Shown here: positions 1-12,700 of the stretch, piece after piece
Layout of the letters: every line of letters starts with the position of its first letter
Position numbering within the stretch: the stretch's first letter is position 1
Assembly: GCA_964016985.1 (NCBI GenBank)
Contig: OZ024827.1
Span: 16,621,374 to 16,685,373, forward strand
Direction: 5' to 3'
DNA length: 64,000 nt
Source of the DNA: Anodontia alba
Taxonomy: Eukaryota > Mollusca > Bivalvia > Lucinida > Lucinidae
Translations under genes and position numbers: made by a program
Notes under the pieces: generated by a model
Databases searched by the model: none
What the model was told of the DNA's origin: nothing
What the model saw: only the letters and a program-made list of their open reading frames with translations

Positions 1-692
1 ATTATGTGGATACACCTTCTTTTCTGTAGCTATGAAAAATTTTGTCTTGGAAGACTGATTTTAAGGTACAATAGAAATAGCCTAAAATTTGTAGCAGAAG
101 CCCAGTTTATAGACTGTTGAAGAATTGGTAAATAAAGTGACATTTCTGTTTAGTAACACATCTAATATTAAATTAATTCATGCTTGCAGAACAAAATTGC
201 AACATTATTTGTCCATAATGTTGCATTTGTGAATCAGTTCCCCAATGACAGTGGCAAACTGAATTGTTACTACATGTACATGCTTGAATGTTCCCTATAT
301 ATGCTACCATTTATAGCACAGGTGTACCTAATAGTTTTATCAGTTTATAATCAACTTTGTCGATTCAATGATTCATATATAAGGATAATTTCATAATGAG
401 TAACTATTCTTAAAATATTCATTGTCCAACTCTATATTGAAACCTTTCAGACAGGCTTCTAAGTTTTTCACAAGAAACCTAATGTTTAAAAAAAAACAAC
501 AGTTGTTTGCTATTTGTGAAGCTACTGATTTTTTATCCAAAGTTTATTTCCAGTTCAATTTATTACTTCTTTGTCCTTTGATAAATGTATTACTTGAAGA
601 ACTATTAGTGCGAGATAATATTAAACCATTGGTTTGTTTGAAATATTCCACAACCCCAAATAATTGAGTGGATTTTTATCCTTTATTTTCAG
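1..692. other. Intron sequence, nothing recognised
   Basis: AT-rich intron upstream of the first visible ACIN1 exon. Two short open frames (184-396 and 422-667) have no family resemblance and end just before the splice acceptor. I see no repeat or RNA gene. Confidence 0.6.
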
Positions 693-768
693 GAAGAAGG
701 AGAGTTACAGCAAGAAAGTGAAAAACCTGTTGTTCAGACAAAACAAATCAGAAAAATATCACTCAACA
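693..768 (+). CDS. ACIN1: ACIN1 exon: acidic linker
   Basis: An acceptor with a T-rich tract ends at AG 691-692 and a GTAAGT donor starts at 769. The frame reads [25 protein letters not shown] and ends with one base of a split codon. That base pairs with the first two bases of the 6749 exon to make Arg. The segment is low complexity, so identity rests on phase fit with the next exon. It is too short to support a function by itself. Confidence 0.65.
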
Positions 769-3700
769 GTAAGTTAAAATAACTTGAAAAATAATGCAAT
801 TTTTGATTGGTATGCATATAGATTGTACATATACAGCGATATCAACTTGTCACCAAGCATTTGATTAAGCACTCATATTTTGCATACAAATAACAGACAT
901 GTTGAACATATGCATGAAGAAGTTCGATGCTGAAAGATTGTTTTTGACTTTTTGACAAAAAACCTGCATAGTAGGTAGTTGAATGGACTATTTCAAATTT
1001 TAGGACAGGTATGGTAAGTAGATAAGTTGTCCCACTACTTAGGGTAAATACAGTATATTGGCATTATTAGCTCACCTGAGCACGAAGTGCTGAAGGTGAG
1101 CTATTGTGGTCAGTCAGTGTCCGTCATGCGGCGTCAACAATTGCTTTAAAAGCCTACTCCTACACCCCTGGGCCAGTTGACTCGAAACTTGGTAGGAAGC
1201 TTTAGGGTGACATGTAGATAAAAAAAACAGCTAAAATCATTCCGATCAGAAATCCAAGATGGCCGCACTGGCCGCCATCGTGAAAAACTATTTTTCTCTT
1301 CTTCTCCTGAACCAAAAGGTCAGTTGACTCGAAACTTAGTAGGAAGCATCAGGGTGACTTGTAGGTCAAAAATAGCTAAAATCTTTTGGATCGGAAATCC
1401 AAGATGGCTGCCATGGCCATGGCTGCCATGGCTATGGAGGCCATTTTGAAAATCTATTTTTCACTTCTTCTCCTGAACCGAAAGACCAAAAATATCTAAA
1501 TTCCTTCGAATCGGAAATCCAAGATGGCCGCCATGGTGGCCATCTTGAAAATCTGATTTTCGCTTCTTCTCCTGAACCGAAGGGTCAACTGACTTGAAAC
1601 TTGGTAGGAAGTATCAGGGTGGCTTTAAGAGATCAAAGATAGCTAAAATCGTTTCGATCAGAAATCCAAAATGGCCGCTTGGAAGTATCGAGGTGACTTG
1701 TAGATCAAAAGTAGCTAAAATCTTTCTGATTGGAAATCCAAGAAGGCCGCCATCTTGAAAATCAGTATTAAACTTCTCTTGAAACGAAAGGCCAATTGAC
1801 TCAAACTTGTCAAGTGAGCGATTCAGGGCCTTGGCCCTCTTGTTTTGAGCTCGCCTGTAGGATAGTACAGGAAGAGCTATTGTACTACCTACCCCCCGGC
1901 TTCGACGTCGGCGTCTGCGTTGGCGTTAACAAAACTGTTAAAGTTTTACGTCAAGTTTTTAAGACCTCATATTTTCTAAATCCTGTGATGGATTTAGTTT
2001 ATATTTGGTATAATTATAGATGTTGGTCCAAAATTTCATTGAGCCCTATCCACACCCATGTTCATGACCTATCAGACCTGTTGTAATTGTAATCAGTAAT
2101 CATGATTACATGTAATCGATTACAAGTTTTGAGTAATCGAAATGTAATCTGTAATCGTTGATTTTTATGAATACAAGTAATTGTAATTGTAATCGAATAC
2201 ATTGCAAACCAGCCTGTAGTCGTGATTACTTTAATGATTACAATACGATTACAATATGGATATTTTAATAAAATAAGTCAGAAGGAATAGAATTGAAAAA
2301 AAAAAAATCATTTTTGGTATGACAACTTGACAAGAAACAAGAATATTGGAGATAATTATTTTGATTTGTATACATTTAATGACTTAATGACTCTGTATTG
2401 GTTTGTTTAAAACGATCAATACATCTTTGAGATAAAAGAAAATTTAAAAAATACATCTTCGAGATCAAAGGAAATTGAAGTTTCACACATGGATTAGCTG
2501 ATATGGATTAGCAAATAAAGTAATTAAATTGGCAAACATTTATAGTCTTTTATCTATATATCTCTACGTTTTTGTTTGGATATAACATGGTTGTTTAACG
2601 GTGTATTAACTTTCGGACAGACAGATCAAGGCAAACATTGCAGATCCAGATCAGAATTGACTAATCCATGTGATAATGGTAAAGGCATGTGCCAAAAGAG
2701 GCGTTTCAGGTGCAGCTTTGAATTTGTGCAGTCCCACCAGAGCCTTCACTGTCTCCACACATGCCTTGCATGAAACATCTCCCTGACCTCCTGACTTTGC
2801 GACATAGGCGTTCGCTTTTCCGTATGTCTGTCCATTTGTCCATCCATTTGTCAACATTTATGTCGAAGTTCGACATTTATGTCAAAGTTAGTATTTTAAT
2901 CAACTAAAAGACTAAACAACCATCAAACCTTGCATGAAACATCTCCCTGACCTCCCGACTTTGCGACATAGGTGCCCACTTTTCCATTTGTCTGTCTGTT
3001 CATCCATCCGTCTGTCCGTCTGTTAACAGTTCTGTTATGTCGAAGTTTGACATTTATGTCAAAGTTAGTATTCTAATCAACTACAAGACAAAACAACCAT
3101 CAAACCTTGTATGAAACATCTCCCTGACCTCCTGACTTTGCGACATAGGTGCCCGCTTTCCATTCATCTGTCCGTTCATGCGTCGGTCTGTCTGTCTGTT
3201 AACAGTTCTGTTATGTCGAAGTTCAACATCTACGTCACAGTTAGTATTCTAATCAACTACAATTCTACAACAACCATCATACCTTGCATGACACATCTCC
3301 CTGACCTCCTGACTTGGCAGGTATGTTGACCCAGTGACCTTGACCTATATTTTGCGCTCCATTGACTTTGACACAATTTACATTGATGTTCCAGATCTTC
3401 TCAACTATAAGGCATACAACTACCAAACCTTGCATAGTGCTTCTCCTAGATGTAATGACTTGGCAGGTACCTTGACCTGGTGACCTTGACCTACATTTTG
3501 CGCTCTAGTGACTTTGACATATTTTGCGTCGACGTTCTATATCTCCTCAACTATAAGGCCTACAACCATCAAACCTTGCAAAGTGCTTCTTCTCAATGTA
3601 CTGACTTGGCAGATACCTTGATCTGGTGACCTTGACCTATATTTTGGCTGCAGTGACTTTGACATAATTTACGTCAACGTTTCAGATCTCCTCAAATGTA

Positions 3701-6700
3701 AGACCTCTAGCCACCAAACCTTGCATAGTGCTTCTCCTTGATGTACTGACTCGGCAGGTATCTGGACCCGGTGACCTTGACCTATATTTTGCGCTCCAGT
3801 GCCTGTTACACATTTTACGTCAACGTTCAATATTTCCTCAACTATAAGGCCTACAACCATCAAATCTTGCATAGTGCTTCTCAATGTACGGACTCGACAG
3901 GTACCTTGACTGGGTGACCTTGACCTATATTTCGCGCTCCATTGACTTTTACATTTTTTATGTCACCCTTCCATATGTCCTCAACTGTAAGGCCTTCAAC
4001 CACCAAACCTTATATAGCACTTCTTCTGGATGTACTGACTCGGCAGGTACCTTGACCTGGTGACCTTGACCTATATTGTGTACTCCCGTGACTTTGACAC
4101 ATTTTATGTTGGTGTTTGGTATCTCCTCAAATATAAGACCTACAACCACTAAACCTTGCATAGTGCTTCACCTCATTGCACTGGCTTGGCAGGTACCTTG
4201 ACCCGATGACCTTGACCTATATTTGACACATTTTACGTTGATGTTTGATAACTCCTCAACTATAGGGCCTACAACCACCATACCTTGCATTGTGCTTCTC
4301 CTTGATGTACTGAATAAGCAGGTACCTTGACCCGTGGCCTTGACCTATATTTCATGCTCCAGTGACTTTTACACATTTTACGTCAACGTTCCATTTTCAT
4401 GGGCTGTATGTACGGGCCCCCGTAGCCTAGTGGATAAGAGAGTTGGACTCTTAATCCATTAGGTTTCTCACCGCTGTGGTTCGAGCCTCGCTCGGGTCAC
4501 ATGTGGGAAAGCCAAGTTCTGCTTACGGATGGTCAGGTGGTTTTTCTCCGGGTTCTCCGGTTTTCGCCCACCTTTAATGAACGACCGGCTCGATATAAGT
4601 GAAATATTCTTGAAAGGGCCGTAAAACCCAAATCAAAAAAAAAAAAAAAAAAAATCATGGGCTGTATGATATGAAAAGTTTGTGCTGAAGATATAGCCAT
4701 TAGAGGGAATGGGACTGGCCTGGAATATATGTGCCCCACTAGGCACTTTGTCTACATTTTTTTCAACCCAGTTTTCCAAGTAAGCACTGCTAAGAATGAA
4801 ATAAACTGATTTAATAACCACGTTATGATTGTGACTTTTGCCCCAGCAAGTGTGATGACAACTTCCGCGGAATTCTTGTAATCAACTACAAGACTAAACA
4901 ACCATCAAACCTTGCATGAAACATCTCCCTGACCTACTGACTTTGCGACATAAGTGCCCACTTTTCCATTTGTCTGTCTGTTCGTCCGTCTGTCTGTCCA
5001 TCTGTTAACAGTTCTGTTATGTCGAAGTTCGACATTTATGTCAAAGTTAGTATTCTAATCAACTACAAGACTAAACAACCATCAAACCTTGTATGAAACA
5101 TCTCCCTGACCTCCTGACTTTGTGACATAGGTGCCCGCTTTTCCATTAATCTGTCCGTTGATCCGTCCGTCTGTCTTTTAACAGTTCTGATATGTCGAAG
5201 TTCGACATTTACGTCAAAGTTAGTATTCTAATCAACTACAATTCTACAACAACCATCATACCTTGCATGACACATCTCCCTGACCTCCTGACTTGGCAGG
5301 TATGTTGACCCAGTGACCTTGACCTATATTTTGCGCTCCATTGACTTTGACACAATTTACGTTGACATTCCAGATCTTCTCAACTATAAGGTGTACAACT
5401 ACCAAACCTTGCATAGTGCTTCTCCTAGATGTACTGACTTGGCAGGTACCTTGACCCGGTCACCTTGACCTATATTTTGCGCTCCAGTGACTTTGACATA
5501 TTTTGCGTCGACGGTTCGATATCTCCTCGACTATAAGGCCTACAACCATCAAACCTTGCAAAGTGCTTCTTCTCAATGTACTGACTTGGCAGATACCTTG
5601 ACCTGGTGACCTTGACCTATATTTTGGCTGCAGTGACTTTGACATAATTTACGTCAATGTTCCAGATCTCCTCAAGTGTAAGACCTCTAGCCACCAAACC
5701 TTGCATAGTGCTTCTCCTTGATGTACTGACTTGGCAGGTATCTTGTCCAGGTGACCTTGACCTATATTTTGCGCTCCAGTGCCTTTTACACATTTTACGT
5801 CAACGTTCAATATCTCCTCAACTATAAGGCCTACAACCATCAAACCTTGCATAATGCTTCTCCTCAATGTAGGGACTCTGCAGGTACCTTCTCTGGGTGA
5901 CCTTGACCTATGTTTCGCGCTCCATTGACTTTTACACCTTTTACGTCACCTTTCCATATGCCCTCAACTGTAAGGCCTTCAACCACCAAACCTTAAATAG
6001 CACTTCTTCTCGATGTACTGACTCGGCAGGTACCTTGACCTGGTGACCTTGACCTATATTTTGCACTCCAGTGACTTTGACACATTTTATGTTGATGTTC
6101 AGTATCTCCTCAAATATAAGACCTACAACCACTAATTCTTGCATAGTGCTTCACCTCATTTCACTGGCAGGTACCTTGACCCGGTGACCTTGACCTATAT
6201 TTGACACATTTTACGTTGATGTTTGATAACTCCTCAACTATAAGGCCTACAACCACCATACCTTGCATTGTGCTTCTCCTTGATGTACTGAATTAGCAGG
6301 TACCTTGACCCGTGACCTTGACCTATATTTCATGCTCCAGTGACATTTTACGTCAACATTCCATTATCATTGGGCTGTATGATACAAAAAGTCAGTGCTG
6401 AAGATACAGCCATTAGAGGGAATGGGACTGGCCTGGAATATATGTGCCCCACTAGGCACTTTGTCTACATTTTTTCAACCCAGTTTTCCAAGTAAGCACT
6501 GCTAAGAATGAAATAAACTTATTTAATAACCACGTTCTGATTGTGGCTCCTGTGACTTTTGCCCCAGCAGGTGCGATGACGCCTTCCGTGGAATTCTTGT
6601 TTATTAGATTGATAAGCGCAAGTTCAGGTGAGCTATCCTGTCTGGCGACAGGTCTTGTTATTACAACAATACAATTTTTATGGGCTGAAAGACCCTGGAA

Positions 6701-9700
6701 ACATCTGGTGATCTCAACTAATATAAGGCACTGCTCTCTTTCATTTAGGAGGAAAATCTAATGACTTGTCAAAATCCAGTGAGGGAGATGGAGAAAAGAT
6801 GGAAGAGGGAGAGAACAAGTCTACTGATGGGGAGAAACCTGCAAAGAAGAGAAAGTGGGGCTCTAAGTCATCAACCAGCGTACAAAATAAACCAAAGAAA
6901 GCTTCAAGTTTACCCATCTCAACAGACTCTCTCAAGGTTAGTCAGGTGTTTTAATCCTTAACCCTCTGGGCTCAGTTGTTCAAACTTAGAGAAGTTGTTA
7001 GCTAACGTGACATTAATATTTCTTGAAATATAACAAATACATTGATATTTTTGCTGAAAAAATGTGAGTAGTTTTTGCAAAGCTACTCACAATTTTGCAG
7101 TAAAATTAGAAATGTATTTGAAAAGACCTTAGCTACAACAGCTGTTGAGTTTGTCATTAACAAGCTGCTGTTGAGTTTGTCATTAACAAGCTCATTAAGC
7201 TAACAATGCTCTGAACAATTCGACCCTGCATGCTAGGTAGAAATTTCAGGAGACAATATTTTGAAATAGTTTTTATAGTTTTCACCAGAAAGGAAACAAT
7301 TTGTATGAAATGTCAACCTGTTTTCTGGGAAAAATAAAAAAAAGATAAAAAACATTGTCAATTTGTCCTCTGCTCAATTTGCCCAAAGATTATTAAAGGT
7401 TTAAGGATTGTTTAAAATTATAGTAGATGGCTCATATTCTGCATGAAAACATACTTTGTGGATATTCATTATATTACACAATATAATTATTATGCAGAAA
7501 TAAGGAATAGCTGAGCGGCTAAGAGCCAAGATTGTGCTATTCCGGATACAAGCATGAAACTTTCCACAATTGTTAAGGTTGCTAAGCCGATGATTTTCTG
7601 ATATAGAACCACCTTGACAAATTTCCTCTGCGCATGCGCGAAGTAAAATTCACTTCCGGTGTATACAATTTGCACCAAATTTGAGTAAACTGGTAAATAC
7701 TTGCAACTGGTGTCAATAAATTTGACTCAAAGGGTGCATTATGCCTTCATATACCTTATAATTATTTCCCTGACAATAATGGATAGTTCTGCGCATGCGC
7801 AAAAACCTACTTCCGGTTAAGTGTATAATTTCTCCTACGTTTTACTGATCAATGGGACAAATGCGTGCCTTCTTTTAAACAGATATACATGATTTACATG
7901 ATGCCCATCCTTACAGCTTTACGAGTTACAGTAGACGGAAAATGGAAACAGGACACTGACTAACAATGTATGTATGCGCATGCGCAAAACATTACATTTC
8001 AATCACCAATGGTTTCATCAACTTTTGCACCTAAACTCTCGACTTTGAACTTCCTAATGTCTAAGAATATCTGATTTGATCATTTCATAAATTTGTGCCT
8101 GTTATATTTTTGGAGATCATTTACAACAACACGAATAAACACACACTTAGTTTGGTCCCCCGACGTTTTTGGGGTGCGCATGCACAGAAAAAAAAGTACA
8201 TGAAATTTCTGAAATTTGTTTTGCGCTTCAGAAACTGTTTTTGATTTTGTGCTTAGATAGACATAGTACCACAGAAAGGCAAAGACCTAATGGCAGTTAC
8301 CTTAACTATCACAGCCACCGTCACAGGCACAAAGAGCCGTGCATTGCAGGGCTGCTTTGTTGCACTTACAGCGCTTAGTTGTGCAACCCTGGAGACAGCA
8401 ACACCTTACTAATTCAAGTGAAGTTAATGATGCCTGTGGAATTGTGGTCCATAGTAGACAAAACAATCCAGTTTCCTGTTTCATCCAACCCCACTCATCT
8501 GGACTTGGTAATGCTGGCGAGAGATTCAGCACTTCTCCCCAGATATGGCCTCCCTGATACGCTGCTCTCAGAATATGTTGGTGCAATGCTGCTTGCATAG
8601 GAGGAAGCCTTTCCATTGATCGACCCTTCTTTGTAAATAATTGCTTTCTAGCAAAGTCAATACTTGTGCAAGTACTTGTTCCGTCATACAGTAGTACGAC
8701 GAAATGGTCAATGCTTGATAAACAAGCTGTACATGGCCTTTCTGGAGCTTTGCATAGTTGCTCAAAGCTTTCTGATACTTTAGGGAAGCTTACCCAAGTT
8801 TCCCAAGCACTCCGTTTACCATGGCCAAGGAAGGAAGAGGTCGTGTCACAGCCTGTTAGCGCGTGGAAGAATGGAAGACATTTAGATTTCCTTCTTCCTA
8901 TCGCTTGTGCCACTAAATGAGATCCAATGTATTTTCGATGTTTTCCAACACCAAAGTCAAGCCAAAGTTAATCTATTCCAAGTTGTTCAAAGACAGACAC
9001 AGCTAGCACTACAACATCTGTATCAACAGTGCGAAGCCGGCCTCGGTGGCTCAGTTGGATGCGCCGTCCGACTGGAGACCAGGAGGTCGCGGGTTCAACC
9101 CCCGCCGAGGTCGGCAACATTCTTTCGTGGAGATTGATCATGAAATATTTTCTACGGTCATTCTCTCCCTTCCGCTGATTCAAGAAGGGCAGTTGTCAGT
9201 TTCTGGCGAAAGAATGTGCACAATACTGGTTAACCGCCTAGAGGACTAAGCCTGCCCAGTAAATGTGTGGTTAGGTAAACTGACCGCGCTCGACATGACC
9301 CTATTGGGTTGACTGGGCCGTAAAACCTCAACACAAACAAATCAACAGTGCGAACAATCATTTTCTTATGCCCTCTGCTCGCTGCATCTGCAGCATGAAC
9401 AAACATCCTTGTGTCTGCCTCTTCATGCAAACATGGAGCAAGCGATGTTGTATCTCGAACTGGAGAAACTAACACTTCAATACTGTCTGTGACCACGATC
9501 TCCTTGTTTGAATCGGACGCCCAAGCAGAAGAAACCTGTGAGAGATAGTGAAATAATTCATCTTTATTGTCATCAACGCACAATCTTGCCAGTTCTTTGG
9601 AACGGCTGTTGACGGGGTAACCCTCCGGCGGATCCCTTTTCCACGCTTCTCTCGTATTGAGGACTTCAAACTGTCAACTTTATATGTGTCCCAGACGATA

Positions 9701-12700
9701 TCTACTCGGTCAACTGCATTTAGTTGCAACATGATATATGGTTTGAAAATATCTTGGGCATACTGTTCAAATGTGGTAACTCCGATAGGTTTGAGCATCT
9801 GAACAATTGCGGCCCCATCTAAAATGATTGCACTTATTTCCTGAGGAGATTCTGTCACAAAAGTGACAAGTGTCTCAAATCAGATAAGTAAATCTGATTT
9901 TGCAGAGAATCGTAATTTTCCAGAGTCAGACAAAGACGGTGGAAAGGCTTGTTCTCGTGTTTGAAGAATTCATCAACATCACCACCTCTATGCTGACATC
10001 CGATATATAGTTTGGAAAATAGAGCAGTGTCATTCTTGGCAAGGGCAAGCTCAGTTTTGCCTTTGGGTTGCGCCTTCTTATCCTGACTGTTAAATAGTAC
10101 CAACTTATTTCACGGTATACTGTCATACAGTGGCGTCGTTCTGTGAAAGAGCCTCTCCTCAACAAATGTATCAAACTGCTCCTGACCGATTCGTTTGATT
10201 TCATCTACAGTTTTCCGCATGGCTGAGTCAGCAATACCTTTCGTGTCAAGAGATATTATATCACTACTTGCTTCCAGAAATGGATTACCAGATTCTTCGA
10301 AGTAGGATACCAAAGCAGTCACTTGTTCAAAGAATGTTTTCTGAACGGCTCCCTGTTGTTTATGGTGACGTGTTTCATCGACATCTTCGGTCGTTAGCTG
10401 GTCTTCAAATTCAGCAATTATTCTTGTGATCTCTGGACCCGCCAGCATCCATCGACAGAGTGCACCGGGATTTTCTGTTAAACCCACAGCTCCTCCATCC
10501 TCCTTGACATACGCGTTGTTTTGTTCATGTGCGTGATCTATCGCGATTGCGGAAAAGAATCTCTGACTTTTCTGAATCGTAAACTTGCCAGCCTTAAACT
10601 CGTTTGCGATTTCTGGATGTTTTGATTCAAGCCCAATCATATCCCATATATGAACTGGTAAATACCTTGCATAATTGGTGTGATCCAATGCTGACAGCCA
10701 AGGTGCAAGCTGTGTCAGTGAGTCGATGTATAGACCGAAATCGAACGTCCGGAGAGATCTGACAAAAATCAAGATGGTGAGTATCAATTCGGGAGTGAGA
10801 CTCCAGTATTTAAACTGTGGGATAGCCTGTTGCTGCTGCAAACACCAGCCATCAAAGTCTAACATGTCATCGGGGTTGGCTGCAGTCTTGTATTCATATG
10901 CATGTTTTTGTAAAATAAACAATGCAGCGGCTGTTACCTGATGAGCATGCCTAGTCCTAGTTATGTGGCTGGCTTTAAGGAAAGAATCTGCCATACCAAC
11001 TTTAGCAACCCCTGCTTGTACAAGACAGTCTGTCCAACCACTGCCATCCAGCCATCCACCGAGGGCTTTGAAAGCTGCCATCTCGATATGAAGACCTCCT
11101 AACATCACCACAAATTGGTCTTCACCAAATTGCTCTGGCCAGTTCCATTGTACTTGTTTGGCAATGGCATAGAGGGTTGATCAAAGGTAACAACTGGAAT
11201 TTGGCCGGGGTTGAGAAATTGGACTGCCTTTCTAACAACACTCATTGAGTGCCTTATCATTGCAGGAGAGTGAGCTTGTTCCTTAAACAAGGGGAGCATA
11301 GCTCCAAGAGAAATACTTTGAGACAGCTCATTATGTAAACTGGCATGGTAAGCTGCCCAAGATATGTATTCATCCTTTTGTACATCGCCCTGCGTTAGTT
11401 TTTCGAAAACATTTTCTAGCCAGCTTTTTTCGCATTGAAAGGCATTTGGTAAAGACATACCGTTTCCTATAAGATCGCCATTTTTGGGCGGTACCACGGG
11501 AGTAGATGATGGGAGAATCAAAGGCGGTACAGTTGTGTACAATTCTTGTAATGTGTTAATGGCCTTGCTGGTTGAGGATGTTTCAATGACTACGACATCA
11601 CGAGATTGGCCCTCATTTTCAGCTGTTGGGTGCTGAAACATTGATATGCCAGTTCCATGAAACGAGTCTGTGGCTGTTGTTGAACTCGGATTATGGTCTA
11701 TATTGTCAACAGCCGCTGTTGTGAAGAGGTTTGTTCTGAGTTTCGGTGGGCATACAACTTGCTCCTGCTCAAAACGTCTACAAACACTATTTGCTAGATC
11801 TGCAGACAACCGAAGTACTCTATCATATGAAATACACAGACCTAGGTGAGAGAGTTTGTCGACAAGGTCTTTTTTTCGTGTATGTGCATGCAAAAGCAGG
11901 CCAAGATAAATAGAAAGGGGCTTTCGGAGGATAGCGTATGGCGTTCATGTGTCTGTTTTCGTTTTCGTTTTATTGTGTTGAAAGCAATAAGCTGTGATAT
12001 GGCAAGCGCATTGTTTGATTGAGCGTTCTGATCTTTGATATTCGGACCTTCATGTATCATGCGCACTAAGCCTAACAAAGACACGTGAACAGAAGATGTT
12101 TGACAGTCATCATCATACTACCACTGAATTCATCTGTGGAAGACCTTAAATCAAACAAATCCCTTCGGATAATCCTTGCTGCTTTTGCCAGAACCACAGC
12201 ATCATTATCATAATCCATATCGCATGCAGCACTCAACACATGTCCTATGTCGGATTCAAATGCTAACCTAACCTGTTTTCCTTGTGGATGAGCTTTTAGA
12301 TCAGGAATGCTGGCTAAGATTCTCTCTTTAAGTTTGGTAGAATGCACTCGTTTTTCTACATTCAAACCAAGTTCTTTGATGCGAGATGTATAAAGAGTTA
12401 CAAGATCAGACAGCTGAAAAACAGGAGCTATTGAAGACTCTGTACGAGCATCTTCTATATATGAAACAAGTTCTGCCAGTGCCAAGCTGTTAATCATATC
12501 TTCATTGCTTACTGCTGCGCGTTTGCTGCGCTCAAGACTTCTAACACGGTTATAAAGACCAGTAAGGCATTTCTGGTGGTACTTAACTTCCTGTGCCATC
12601 ACATCACCTGCACTCAACTTTGCAAGCAAAGCCTCGTCTTCGAGAAGCCTAGCACATTCCAAGGGCCGAGAATTAACTTTGAATGTCATTGCCTCACGGC

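Noticed and set aside
4411..4490. tRNA-like gene
   Set aside because: A- and B-boxes are present but no acceptor stem closes, and the sequence continues into a SINE body with poly(A) and a target duplication.
3669..6144. Repeated minus-strand frames ([11 protein letters not shown]..)
   Set aside because: Translations of satellite monomers, recurring with the 146-bp period.
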